Positions 36,636-44,760 of a stretch of 58,807 bases of DNA are shown here, one piece after another. The notes under the pieces are model-generated. The model saw only the letters and a program-made list of their open reading frames with translations, did no database searches and was not told where the DNA came from. The stretch lies in the NCBI GenBank assembly GCA_003978465.1, contig QNZS01000045.1, positions 1 through 58,807 of the forward strand. The letters are read 5' to 3'. Within the stretch, counting starts at the first letter, position 1; each line of letters opens with the position of its first letter. Both the position numbers and the translations under genes were made by a program. The stretch is from Sulfurimonas sp. Lineage in GTDB: Bacteria; Campylobacterota; Campylobacteria; Campylobacterales; Sulfurimonadaceae.

Positions 36636-36662
36636 TAAAACTAATTTAGTTTAAGGGTTATT

Positions 36663-36849
36663 ATGAGAAATTTTTTGTTACTGAGAACATGTATATTTTT
36701 GGTGACTACTTTAAATGCAGAGTATATAAGAAATGTCAGAAGAGGGTTCTTTCCCCTCAAAGATAGATGTAGAAAACTTCCTTAAAGCTAGAGCATCGGA
36801 TGACCTTTTGAGCCTTTTACACAGAGAATTATACTGTAAGAAGTCCTAG
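36663..36849 (+). pseudogene. Frameshifted small secreted-protein gene
   Basis: An ATG with GGGTT upstream opens a signal-peptide-like frame (MRNFLLLRTCIFLVTTLNAEY, cleavable after NA) that ends at a TAA near 36785 after 40 codons. From about 36750 another frame continues as EEGSFPSKIDVENFLKARA then SDDLLSLLHRELYCKKS and stops. Joining the two by one frameshift gives a secreted protein of about 60 residues, so the gene looks broken. No family is recognised. Confidence 0.4.
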
Positions 36850-36893
36850 CTAGTCTTGGTTTAGAATAAATTGATATATATGTAACAAAATTG

Positions 36894-36915
36894 AAAAAAA
36901 CCCATCTGTTTTTTT
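36894..36915 (+). terminator. Weak AT hairpin
   Basis: AAAAAAAC - CCATCT - GTTTTTTT makes an eight-pair stem made almost only of A-T. It could end the hemD transcript but may be chance in an AT-rich gap. Confidence 0.3.
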
Positions 36916-36998
36916 AATGAATTCTATTCTTCCTTAATCCTTTATTGATTTTTTATCATAATTAAATAAACATAAAACTAAATCAAGTAAAACTTTTG

Positions 36999-37004
36999 TA
37001 TAAT
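36999..37004 (+). promoter_or_regulatory. -10 box for the 6S-like RNA
   Basis: A perfect TATAAT follows ACTTTTG, and a start at about 37012 would place the 5' end just before the closing stem of the RNA. No clear -35 is visible, as usual in this phylum. Confidence 0.6.
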
Positions 37005-37012
37005 TATATATA

Positions 37013-37212
37013 GACAATCTGAGTGGTGCGAATAATCACACCAATGAGGGTTCTACATATTCAAATCGTGAACTAGTAGAACTTTCGTGAGTCAGTGCCT
37101 TCGTTTGAGTTATGGCAACATATACGAGAAGATGCCGCCATTAGAAAGTTCTCTCTTCACCTAAATTCGGCTTTTAGAACCAAGCCAAATGTGAAACGGC
37201 TACTTGGGTTTC
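37013..37212 (+). ncRNA. ssrS: 6S-like RNA upstream of purD (purD RNA motif)
   Basis: A structured RNA of about 200 bases precedes purD. The ends pair: bases 37016-37026 (AATCTGAGTGG) with 37200-37210 (CTACTTGGGTT), 11 pairs including four wobbles. Inside, GGTTCTA pairs with TAGAACC and AGAACTTTC pairs with GAAAGTTCT, giving one long interrupted rod with a large open middle, as in 6S RNA. 6S RNA binds sigma-70 RNA polymerase in stationary phase. From memory, the conserved 'purD motif' upstream of purD in this class was later assigned to 6S RNA. A TATAAT precedes it and a strong terminator follows, so it is an independent transcription unit. Confidence 0.72.
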
Positions 37213-37215
37213 TAC

Positions 37216-37267
37216 AAAAAAAGTATTTATTAAAAAGCTATGTATCTTTTTAATAAATACTTTTTTT
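37216..37267 (+). terminator. Very strong terminator between the 6S-like RNA and purD
   Basis: A perfect 22-pair stem (A7 GTATTTATTAAAAAG with its exact complement) closes over an eight-base loop and ends in seven T. Because the A-run and T-run are symmetrical it could work in both directions. It separates the RNA from purD, which begins 19 bases later, so purD depends on read-through or a promoter inside this stretch. Confidence 0.9.
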
Positions 37268-37286
37268 ATTTTATACGGAGCAATAT

Positions 37287-38552
37287 ATGAAGATTTTGAT
37301 TTTAGGTAGTGGTGGACGAGAGTACTCAATTGGACGTGCAATTAAAAATGAGCAAGAAGAGCATGAACTTTTTTTCGAACCTGGAAATGGGGCAACTGAG
37401 AACTTAGGTACTAATATCAATATCAAAGATTATAATGCTTTAGCAACATTTGCAAAAGAAAATAAAATTGAATTAACTATTGTTGGTCCCGAAGCACCTT
37501 TGGTTGATGGTGTTGTTGATATTTTCAAAAAACAAGGCCTTACTATTTTTGGTCCTTCAGCAGAAGCTGCACAACTTGAAGGCTCAAAAGTTTATATGAA
37601 AAACTTTTTAGCTAAGTACAATATTCCAACAGCTGCATATATTGAATCCGATAGTATTGAAGAACTTTATAAGTTTACAGATACTCTTAGTACTCCAATA
37701 GTTGTTAAAGCAGACGGACTTTGCGGTGGTAAAGGTGTTATCATAGCAATGAGTCATGATGAAGCAAAAAAAGCTATTGGCGAGATGCTTAGTGGAAAAA
37801 GTTTTGGTGATGCAGGAAAGAAAGTAATCGTTGAAGAATTTCTTGATGGTTTTGAGCTTTCTATGTTTGCTATTTGTGATGGTGAGGATTATATATTACT
37901 CCAAGCAGCACAAGATCATAAGCGGATAGGTAACGGAGATACAGGACCAAATACTGGTGGAATGGGTGCATATGCACCAACACCATTAGTTGATGAGGAA
38001 CTCTACCAAAAAGTAAAAGACAGAGTTATCCGTCCTACTCTCGATGGAATGAAAAAAGAGGGTGCACCTTTTGCAGGTGTTCTGTTCATAGGGATTATGG
38101 TAGTTAATGGTGAACCAATTACTTTAGAGTTTAATGTGCGTTTTGGAGATCCTGAATGCGAGATACTTATGCCTCTAATGACATCATCTGTATCAGAGAT
38201 GTTTCATAAGGCAGCTACAAATCGTTTAAAAGAAATAAATGTAGAGTTCTCTAAACAGTATGCAGTAGGTGTTGTAATGGCATCTGCTAACTATCCATAC
38301 TCAAGCTCTCTACCAGCTGAAATAGTTGAGGATACAGTACATCATGAGGTTATAGAAAAATACACACATATTTCATATGCTGGTGTAATGAAAGAAGATG
38401 GTGTTTTATATGCTAGTGGTGGTAGAGTTTTAGTTTGTGTAGGACTTGGTGATACTATTCAAGAGGCAAGAGACAGAGCATATATGCGATGTGGACAAGT
38501 TCATTTTGTCGGTAAAAAGATCCGTACAGATATTGCTTACCAAGCACTATAG
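37287..38552 (+). CDS. purD: Phosphoribosylamine-glycine ligase
   Basis: PurD makes glycinamide ribonucleotide in purine synthesis with ATP. The 421-residue ATP-grasp protein starts with ILGSGGREYSIGRAI (residues 4-18), has PTAAYIESDS and VVKADGLCGGKGVIIA near residue 145, EEFLDGFELSMFAI, and GDTGPNTGGMGAYAPTP in the middle, all conserved. Length is normal. It is first of an operon-like run with the RDD protein, lptD, the phosphoribosyltransferase and pnp. Confidence 0.98.
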   Translation: MKILILGSGGREYSIGRAIKNEQEEHELFFEPGNGATENLGTNINIKDYNALATFAKENKIELTIVGPEAPLVDGVVDIFKKQGLTIFGPSAEAAQLEGSKVYMKNFLAKYNIPTAAYIESDSIEELYKFTDTLSTPIVVKADGLCGGKGVIIAMSHDEAKKAIGEMLSGKSFGDAGKKVIVEEFLDGFELSMFAICDGEDYILLQAAQDHKRIGNGDTGPNTGGMGAYAPTPLVDEELYQKVKDRVIRPTLDGMKKEGAPFAGVLFIGIMVVNGEPITLEFNVRFGDPECEILMPLMTSSVSEMFHKAATNRLKEINVEFSKQYAVGVVMASANYPYSSSLPAEIVEDTVHHEVIEKYTHISYAGVMKEDGVLYASGGRVLVCVGLGDTIQEARDRAYMRCGQVHFVGKKIRTDIAYQAL

Positions 38553-38563
38553 GATTGTAGATA

Positions 38564-39013
38564 TTGAATGAAGAACTAGAAAAACGTCTCCACCATGAAG
38601 AGCTTACTTTAGCCGCAAATAATAAAAGAGCTATAGCATTTTTTATAGATGAGATACTGCTTTCTTTTATCCTAATAATCGCTTTATGGGATTCATTTGT
38701 GCAGGCAAGCTCTACAGAAGAAATAATTTTACTGACAAATAGTTTTGTTTTAGAATTTATGATGATGAAAATAATTTACCAAAGTTTTTTTGTGATGCAG
38801 TATGGAGCAACCCTGGGGAAGTTAGCAATGAAGATAAGAGTTATTGAGATCAAAACACTGAATAATCCAAATGTTTTAGTAGCACTCAATCGTGGAATTA
38901 TTAGAGTGCTCAGTGAGATGTTACTATACCTTGGCTTTTTGTGGGGAATACTAAACCCTGCACGACAAACTTGGCATGACTTAAGTGCTAAAACCTTAGT
39001 AGTAAATGCTTAA
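38564..39013 (+). CDS. RDD-family membrane protein
   Basis: This 149-residue protein has the RDD pattern: KRAIAFFIDEILLSFILII (residues 21-39, with the Arg and Asp in helix 1), a second helix near 60-80, and GATLGKLAMKIRVIEIK followed by NRGIIRVLSEMLLYLGFLWGI and the conserved ending RQTWHDLSAKTLVV. The function of RDD proteins is poorly known; some have ion-transport activity. The start is TTG with AGGA upstream. The stop overlaps lptD by 8 bases. Confidence 0.85.
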   Translation: MNEELEKRLHHEELTLAANNKRAIAFFIDEILLSFILIIALWDSFVQASSTEEIILLTNSFVLEFMMMKIIYQSFFVMQYGATLGKLAMKIRVIEIKTLNNPNVLVALNRGIIRVLSEMLLYLGFLWGILNPARQTWHDLSAKTLVVNA

Positions 39014-41180
39014 ACTTTCACTTCTTTTTTTATCCTTACTTTTAAGCCTTTATGCAGGTGAAAAAGTAGAAATATTTTCTTCGAATATCACTTCAGAAGG
39101 AAATATTGTAAAAGCAAGCGACGGTGTAATTGTCGTGTATAAAAAGTACTTTATAACTGCTGATAGAGCTGTATATGACAGGAATACAAGTGAATTAGAA
39201 CTTTTTGATAATATACGTGTGAATCAAGATCATTCCTATAAGGTTCTTGGTAATTATGCTAAACTTAACATTGCTCAAAAAGAGAAATTTTTTAAACCTT
39301 TTTATATGTCAGATAAAGAGAGCCGTATTTGGATAAGTGCAAAAAATGGTATGTCTAAAGATCAAATACTCGATATAAATGAGGGTATATTAAGTGGATG
39401 TAACCCAGTTGACCCTCTGTGGAAAATAGAATTTTCATCATCTCATTATAATTCTGATTCAAAATGGATGAATTTATATAATGCGAGACTCTATATGGGT
39501 GATGTTCCTATCTTTTATATGCCATACTTTGGTTTTTCACTTGATACAAAAAAGAAATCAGGGTTTTTAAAGCCTGCAATTGGCTACTCACATAATGAAG
39601 GAGTTTTTTATCAGCAGCCTATATATATTGCAGTTGATAATTGGTGGGATTTCGAACTTAAACCACAGATTAGAACACAACGTGGTCAAGGAATCTATCA
39701 AACATTTAGATTTACAGATTCACCTACTTCTAGTGGAGAGATAACTGCAGGATACTTTGAAGAGTTTGGCGAGTATGCTAGAGACAATAATTTACAAAAT
39801 GATTCGCATTATGGATTTAATTTTAAATATGATAATAAGGACTTTTTAAACCAATGGTTAGGTACAAACTTTGAAGGTCAATCTGGGATTTATGCTGATA
39901 TAAGTAGTATGAATGATGTTGATTATATTAATCTTTCATCAAATAATGTAAGGACCAATCCAACTTCAACACAGGTACTCTCAAGAATAAATCTCTTTTA
40001 TAATACAGATGAGTATTATCTTGGATCTTATGTTAAATATTATCAAGATTTAACACTTGTAAGCAATGATGATATTATTCATAAACTTCCAACTCTTCAG
40101 TACCATTATTATCTAAACACATTTTTACAAGATCATGTACTGTATAACTTAGACATTCAGTCTAATAATCTTACTCGTGTTATTAATAAAACAGTAGTAC
40201 AAACAGATATTAATATACCAGTTACAGTACAAACATCGCTATTTGATGAATACTTGAATATATCCTATACGGCAAATTTATATATGCAATATTCCAGTTT
40301 TGGTGGTTCAGAGGAAAATTCAACACTTATAAATGAGTATAATGATGGATATATCGCACATAACTTTCATACCTTAGCGGCATCAACACAACTTACTCGT
40401 GCTTATGAAGATTTTTCTCATGTAATAAGTTTGGGTATTACATACAATAAGGCTGGAATGCAGTCTCGTAATGGCTATTATGCAGACTATGAAGAGATCT
40501 GTGCAAGCCCTAAAGAAGAAGATATTTATCGCTGCAGCAAACTCAGTGAATTTTATAATATATCAGATATGCAAGAAGAGCTACAGGTCGATTTTATACA
40601 ATATATTTATGATGATAAATCAACCGAAAAACTGTATCATAGATTAACTCAAAAAATTTCCTATGGGGATATCACAAATAGTTATGGTGAGTTAGAAAAT
40701 GAATTAAATTACAGAGTAACAGATTATTTAACATTTTATAATAACTGCTTTTATAATTATGAAGAGACAAGTTTTTCTAAGGTATTTAATCAAGTTTCAT
40801 TCAATAAGTTTGGCATTAAGATAAACTTATCACATCTCTATAAGGACACTTTCACAGCTACGACTACAAATGTGCCACAGTTAACAAGTTATTTGACATC
40901 AACTCTTGGATATACTTACGATAATCACTACTCTTTTAGTGCTTTATATAATTATGATGCGATTAGTAAAATTACTAAAACAAAAGAGATAGGCTTTATG
41001 TATAAAAAAAGATGTTGGGATTTTGGAATAAGGTACAGTGAAAATAGACGGCCAATTTTAACGAACGATGTGAACTCATTTGTTGCTGAACGTTATATGT
41101 ATTTTACAATTTTATTAAAACCTTTGATGAAAGGAAATAGTGATTCAAGTATTATGTACAAATTAAGAAATCTAAATTAA
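39006..41180 (+). CDS. lptD: LPS-assembly protein LptD
   Basis: LptD is the outer-membrane barrel that inserts lipooligosaccharide or LPS into the outer leaflet. The 724-residue protein has a signal peptide (MLKLSLLFLSLLLSLYA), an N-terminal OstA/jellyroll domain (EIFSSNITSEGNIVKASDGVIVVYKKYFITADRAVYDR) and a long C-terminal barrel rich in alternating aromatic residues, with MGDVPIFYMPYFGF as the conserved LptD motif near residues 163-177. Cysteines that could form disulfides are few (for example CNPV near 133). The gene order purD-RDD-lptD is as in H. pylori HP1218-HP1216. Confidence 0.93.
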   Translation: MLKLSLLFLSLLLSLYAGEKVEIFSSNITSEGNIVKASDGVIVVYKKYFITADRAVYDRNTSELELFDNIRVNQDHSYKVLGNYAKLNIAQKEKFFKPFYMSDKESRIWISAKNGMSKDQILDINEGILSGCNPVDPLWKIEFSSSHYNSDSKWMNLYNARLYMGDVPIFYMPYFGFSLDTKKKSGFLKPAIGYSHNEGVFYQQPIYIAVDNWWDFELKPQIRTQRGQGIYQTFRFTDSPTSSGEITAGYFEEFGEYARDNNLQNDSHYGFNFKYDNKDFLNQWLGTNFEGQSGIYADISSMNDVDYINLSSNNVRTNPTSTQVLSRINLFYNTDEYYLGSYVKYYQDLTLVSNDDIIHKLPTLQYHYYLNTFLQDHVLYNLDIQSNNLTRVINKTVVQTDINIPVTVQTSLFDEYLNISYTANLYMQYSSFGGSEENSTLINEYNDGYIAHNFHTLAASTQLTRAYEDFSHVISLGITYNKAGMQSRNGYYADYEEICASPKEEDIYRCSKLSEFYNISDMQEELQVDFIQYIYDDKSTEKLYHRLTQKISYGDITNSYGELENELNYRVTDYLTFYNNCFYNYEETSFSKVFNQVSFNKFGIKINLSHLYKDTFTATTTNVPQLTSYLTSTLGYTYDNHYSFSALYNYDAISKITKTKEIGFMYKKRCWDFGIRYSENRRPILTNDVNSFVAERYMYFTILLKPLMKGNSDSSIMYKLRNLN

Positions 41181-41195
41181 ATAAGGGAATCTTTT

Positions 41196-41852
41196 ATGCA
41201 GTCATATAAAAATATTATTGTAGATCGAAAAGATGCAGCTACTAAACTGAAAGATGTAATACCTATGAATAAACTCAAAGAAGAAGAGTGGGATATAGTG
41301 GCTGTCTCTCGTGGTGGTTTAGAAGTTGCGGCTTGTATTAGGGGAAAACTTCCAAACAAGTTAGAGATTCTTTTTTTAGAAGCTATTGTGGCACCAAATA
41401 ATGCTGAGTGTGAAGTGGCAAGAGTCTCAGAAACGGAAGAGATAGTTATAAATGAGCAACTAGTAAGTGCTTTTGAGATTCAATATGATTATATTTATGG
41501 TGAAGCACATAGAAAACATGAAGAGAATATTTTAAGTCGAATTTATCAGTATAGAAAAGGGAAGCCTTTTCCTAGTGTGAAAGATAGAATTGTTCTCTTA
41601 GTTGATGAAGGCAGTGAAAGTGGTAGTAAGCTTATGACAGCACTTAAGACTGTTCTGGTTCAAGGGCCAAAGGCTGTTTATATAGCAGTTCCAGTGTTAC
41701 CAAGTGATGTTCTTGAAGCATTAGAACCTTTTGTAGATGATATATTCTTTTTACATGATATAGGTGATTATGTTGAAACTGCTCTGTATTATGAGCATTT
41801 AGAACCAATAAATGATGAAAAAATTGAAAAATTATTAGAGGAATTAAAATGA
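41196..41852 (+). CDS. Phosphoribosyltransferase-like protein with an altered PRPP loop
   Basis: This 218-residue protein has a type I phosphoribosyltransferase fold by pattern: VAVSRGGLEVAACIRGKL (residues 32-49) is the usual second strand and helix, and RIVLLVDEGSESGSKLMTALKTV (about residues 131-153) is the PRPP-binding loop. The canonical loop is VLLVDD(V/T)xxTGxT(L/M); here DD is DE and TG is SG, so catalysis may be reduced or changed. In several Campylobacterota it sits between lptD and pnp. The substrate is unknown. It overlaps pnp by four bases (ATGA), so cotranslation is likely. Confidence 0.75.
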   Translation: MQSYKNIIVDRKDAATKLKDVIPMNKLKEEEWDIVAVSRGGLEVAACIRGKLPNKLEILFLEAIVAPNNAECEVARVSETEEIVINEQLVSAFEIQYDYIYGEAHRKHEENILSRIYQYRKGKPFPSVKDRIVLLVDEGSESGSKLMTALKTVLVQGPKAVYIAVPVLPSDVLEALEPFVDDIFFLHDIGDYVETALYYEHLEPINDEKIEKLLEELK

Positions 41853-44029
41853 AATATGATGTAAGTTTAGAATTAGAAAACAGAGAAGAGTCTTACTCTT
41901 TTGGAGATGTAGCAAAACAAGCAAATGGTTCAGCATGGATTAAATCAGGTAAAAGTGTTATCCTCGCAACAGTTGTAATAAATGAAACAGAAATAGTAAA
42001 AGATGACTTTCTTCCTTTAACTGTTCAATATATTGAAAAAACATATGCAGCAGGTAAAATTCCTGGTGGATTTTTTAAACGTGAAACAAAACCAAGTGAT
42101 TTTGAAACATTAACTTCAAGAATTGTAGATAGAAGTCTAAGACCACTTTTTCCAAAAGGTTTTGGGCATCCAACTCAGATAACTATTATGGTTTTTTCTG
42201 CTGATAGTGAGTCTGACTTACAAGTTTTAGCTTTAAATGCAGCATCAGCAGCTCTATTTACTTCAGACATAGATATTAACACTTCTGTATCTGCTGTTCG
42301 TACTGCAAAGGTGGATGGTGAGTTAGTAATAAACCCAACTCTTTCACAACTTAAAAACTCTACACTTGACCTTTATCTCTCAGGTACTAAAGATGATCTC
42401 CTTATGATAGAGATGAGAACTTTTGGTGGCGAGCAAGTTACAGTGTCAGAGATGGTTATCGATCCAATGCTAGATCCTACTATGAGTGGAGCAGTTATAA
42501 GCTCTCATGTTTCAAATGCAATGAGCGAAGATGAACTTATAGAAGTTTTTGAGAAAACTCAAGCAGAGCTTTTCTCGGCTAATACTAAATATGAAGCAGC
42601 ATTCGTAAACTCTCAAAAAGTTGTTTTACCTCTTGACCTTAAAGCACATGTTTCAAATGAAGAGATAATGACTTATGTTAGAGATACTCATATGTCAGAG
42701 ATAAAAGATGCAATTAAGCAGATGGCTAAGTCTGAGCGTTCAACTGCACTACGTACTTTACGTAAAAAAATTCTTACACTTAAAGAAGAATGGGTTAGTG
42801 TTGAGTTAGAATTAGAGCTTAAAGATGCAATAGACAAGGTAAAAAAAGAGGAAGTTCGTGCACAGATCTTAAATGATAATATACGTGCAGATGGTCGTGC
42901 TTTAACTGAAGTTAGACCGATTAGTATAGATACAAATATCCTTCCAAGTGCACATTCTTCGTGTCTCTTTACTCGTGGACAAACGCAGGCATTAGTAGTT
43001 CTAACTATGGGTGGAGCAAAAGATGCACAAATGTTTGAATCGCTTACAGATAGTGGAACTCAAAATGAGAACTTTATGGTTCACTATAACTTTCCAGGTT
43101 TCTCAGTAGGAGAAGCATCTCCAGTGATGGGAACAAAACGTAGAGAATTAGGTCATGGTAACTTAGCTAAACGTGCACTCTCCCCAGTAGTAGACTTAGA
43201 GGGTCAAACAGTGCGTTTAGTATCTGAAATACTTGAATCAAATGGTTCTTCTTCAATGGCTACTGTATGTGGTGGTTATATGGCTCTTAAAGCTGCTGAT
43301 ATTGAGACTAGTGATACTATCGCTGGTATTGCTATGGGTATGGTTAGTGAAGATGGAAAATATGCAATTCTCTCTGATATCATGGGCCTTGAAGATCATG
43401 ATGGAGATATGGACTTTAAAGTAACTGGTTCAAAAGAGGGTATCACTGCAATGCAGATGGATATCAAACTTGGTGGAATAAGTTTAAATATCTTAAAAGA
43501 AGCACTATATCAAGCAAAAGAAGGTCGTTCTCATATAATTGACATTATGCTTGAAGCAGAGTCTAGAATAGAGTTTAATGACGGTGTTCTTCCAAGTGTA
43601 GATTTTTTCCACATAGATCCTTCTTTCATTGGTGAGGTTATTGGTCAGGCTGGTAAAACTATTCGTGAGATGATAGAGAAGTTTGAAGTAGCGATTGACA
43701 TTGATAAAAAAGATGGAAAAGTAAAAATTACTGGTAAAAATAAATCTGGTGTTTCTGGTGCTCGTGGGCATATAGAAGGTATTGTAAATGCTCCTAAAAA
43801 AGAGAAAGTAAAATACGAAGTAGGGGAAAAGTACGAAGGAACTGTAAAACGAATAGTTGACTTTGGTGCGTTTATAGAACTTCCAGATGGAACTGACGGG
43901 CTTCTTCATATCTCGAAAATATCAGATCAAAGAGTTGATAAAGTGTCTGATGTATTAAGTGAAGGCGAAAAGATAAGTGTTGAAATTTTAGAGTTTAAAG
44001 GGAATAAAATCTCTTTAGGACGTGCCTAA
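41849..44029 (+). CDS. pnp: Polyribonucleotide nucleotidyltransferase
   Basis: PNPase is the phosphorolytic 3'-to-5' exoribonuclease of the RNA degradosome. The 726-residue protein has two RNase PH domains (first with PGGFFKRETKPSDFETLTSRIVDRSLRPLFP near 70-103; second with FNFPGFSVGE-like YNFPGFSVGEASPVMGTKRRELGHGNLAKRAL near 410-445), a KH domain (IGEVIGQAGKTIREM) and a C-terminal S1 domain (GTVKRIVDFGAFIELPDGTDGLLHIS). All parts are intact and the length is usual. Confidence 0.98.
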   Translation: MKYDVSLELENREESYSFGDVAKQANGSAWIKSGKSVILATVVINETEIVKDDFLPLTVQYIEKTYAAGKIPGGFFKRETKPSDFETLTSRIVDRSLRPLFPKGFGHPTQITIMVFSADSESDLQVLALNAASAALFTSDIDINTSVSAVRTAKVDGELVINPTLSQLKNSTLDLYLSGTKDDLLMIEMRTFGGEQVTVSEMVIDPMLDPTMSGAVISSHVSNAMSEDELIEVFEKTQAELFSANTKYEAAFVNSQKVVLPLDLKAHVSNEEIMTYVRDTHMSEIKDAIKQMAKSERSTALRTLRKKILTLKEEWVSVELELELKDAIDKVKKEEVRAQILNDNIRADGRALTEVRPISIDTNILPSAHSSCLFTRGQTQALVVLTMGGAKDAQMFESLTDSGTQNENFMVHYNFPGFSVGEASPVMGTKRRELGHGNLAKRALSPVVDLEGQTVRLVSEILESNGSSSMATVCGGYMALKAADIETSDTIAGIAMGMVSEDGKYAILSDIMGLEDHDGDMDFKVTGSKEGITAMQMDIKLGGISLNILKEALYQAKEGRSHIIDIMLEAESRIEFNDGVLPSVDFFHIDPSFIGEVIGQAGKTIREMIEKFEVAIDIDKKDGKVKITGKNKSGVSGARGHIEGIVNAPKKEKVKYEVGEKYEGTVKRIVDFGAFIELPDGTDGLLHISKISDQRVDKVSDVLSEGEKISVEILEFKGNKISLGRA

Positions 44030-44063
44030 GCTACATTTAAACTCTTTTTTAGAACTATTTAAC

Positions 44064-44069
44064 TATAAT
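44064..44069 (+). promoter_or_regulatory. -10 box for atpE and its leader
   Basis: A perfect TATAAT (in ACTATAATTCGAC) lies about 35 bases after the pnp stop. Transcription from about 44076 would leave a leader of about 105 bases before atpE. Confidence 0.6.
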
Positions 44070-44075
44070 TCGACT

Positions 44076-44181
44076 ATCAATAACAAGTAGGGAAATCCTA
44101 GCATTTATGTGTGGGTTGCTTCATGATTAAAAATGAGGTTACGCTATCCGAAAGTAATTGTAATAATTTTAAGGACATATA
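44076..44181 (+). promoter_or_regulatory. Possibly structured 5' leader of atpE
   Basis: The leader contains TAGG-GAAAT-CCTA, then GCTTCAT and ATGAGGT seven-base partners (two wobbles), and a GCTATCC that can pair with a GG-TAGC region near the first hairpin. So alternative foldings are possible. An AAGGA ribosome site lies just before the atpE ATG. The region may set the high translation level of subunit c; this is inference. Confidence 0.35.
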
Positions 44182-44496
44182 ATGAAAAGAATTCTTTTTT
44201 TACTAGTAGCATTTTCTGCTGCTGCATTCGCAAACGAGGGTAACGTTGCTAACGAAACTCTTAAAGCATACTCAATGATCGCTGCTGGTCTTGGTCTTGG
44301 TTTAGCTGCACTAGGTGGAGCTATAGGTATGGGTCATACTGCTGCTGCAACTATCGCTGGTACTGCACGTAATCCAGGTCTTGGTGCTAAACTTATGACT
44401 ACAATGTTCATCGCTCTTGCAATGATCGAAGCACAAGTTATTTATGCACTAGTAATTGCATTAATCGCACTTTACGCTAACCCTTACTTAGGCTAG
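44182..44496 (+). CDS. atpE: ATP synthase F0 subunit c
   Basis: Subunit c forms the rotating proton ring of ATP synthase. The 104-residue protein has two helices joined by the RNP loop (Arg63-Asn64-Pro65) and the ion-binding Glu83 in FIALAMIEAQVIYAL. After the glutamate comes Ala rather than the Ser of sodium-binding rings, so it is proton-coupled. The N-terminal 17 residues look like a cleavable signal peptide, as is usual in this phylum. AAGGA precedes the ATG. It stands apart from the other atp genes, a known arrangement in Campylobacterota. Confidence 0.96.
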   Translation: MKRILFLLVAFSAAAFANEGNVANETLKAYSMIAAGLGLGLAALGGAIGMGHTAAATIAGTARNPGLGAKLMTTMFIALAMIEAQVIYALVIALIALYANPYLG

Positions 44497-44504
44497 TTAG
44501 CATT

Positions 44505-44532
44505 AAAAAAAACTTCAATTTTTTGAAGTTTT
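44505..44532 (+). terminator. Terminator after atpE
   Basis: AAAACTTCAA - TTTT - TTGAAGTTTT makes a perfect ten-pair stem with an A-run before and the T-run inside the 3' arm. It could serve as a terminator or as an mRNA-stabilising hairpin for atpE. Confidence 0.65.
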
Positions 44533-44600
44533 GAGTTGATTAGGGGTCTTCGATATTTTCGTAAGAAAATCGATTATCCGTGAATCACTTAGTCAACCTC
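44533..44600 (+). ncRNA. Structured RNA element between atpE and tRNA-Leu
   Basis: Between two terminator-like hairpins lies a 68-base element. The outer stem pairs GAG-TTGATTA (44533-44542) with TAGTCAA-C-CTC (44590-44600), ten pairs with one wobble and one bulged C. Inside, TCGA pairs with TCGA and TTTTC with GAAAA, with a two-base bulge, closing over a GTAA loop; C(GUAA)G is a GNRA tetraloop, which is strongly favoured in real RNA structure. It may be the 3' untranslated region of atpE, a processed small RNA, or part of the tRNA precursor. No family is recognised. Confidence 0.45.
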
Positions 44601-44630
44601 AGTCTAACTCTTTTAAGTTAGACTTTCTTA
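44601..44630 (+). terminator. Second terminator-like hairpin
   Basis: AGTCTAACT - CTTTTA - AGTTAGACT is a perfect nine-pair stem followed by TTCTTA. It lies just before tRNA-Leu, so it either ends the preceding transcript or insulates the tRNA gene. Confidence 0.65.
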
Positions 44631-44646
44631 AATACTAGATTTAAGT

Positions 44647-44730
44647 GCACTCGTGGTGGAACGGTAGACACGCAACGTTGAGGTCGTTGTGCCTTCGGGT
44701 GTGGGAGTTCAAATCTCCCCGAGTGCACCA
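44647..44730 (+). tRNA. tRNA-Leu (anticodon GAG)
   Basis: The acceptor arms GCACTCG and CGAGTGC pair perfectly, followed by A and an encoded CCA end. The anticodon stem CAACG/CGTTG encloses TTGAGGT, giving anticodon GAG, which reads leucine CUC and CUU. The long variable arm (GTGCCTTCGGGTGT) is typical of leucine tRNA, and the T-loop is GTTCAAATC. At 84 bases with CCA the length is right. Confidence 0.97.
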
Positions 44731-44760
44731 TTTATAAACAAATGAAATTTTATTTCTCCT

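Noticed and set aside
43505..43909. 134-codon minus-strand ORF opposite the end of pnp
   Set aside because: It lies wholly antisense to the well-conserved KH and S1 domains of PNPase, has Ser/Phe/Tyr-rich low-complexity sequence and no ribosome site.
44533..44600. 4.5S (signal recognition particle) RNA or tmRNA fragment
   Set aside because: The hallmark SRP loop with its conserved GGAA/AGCAG bases is absent and the tRNA-like ends of tmRNA are missing.
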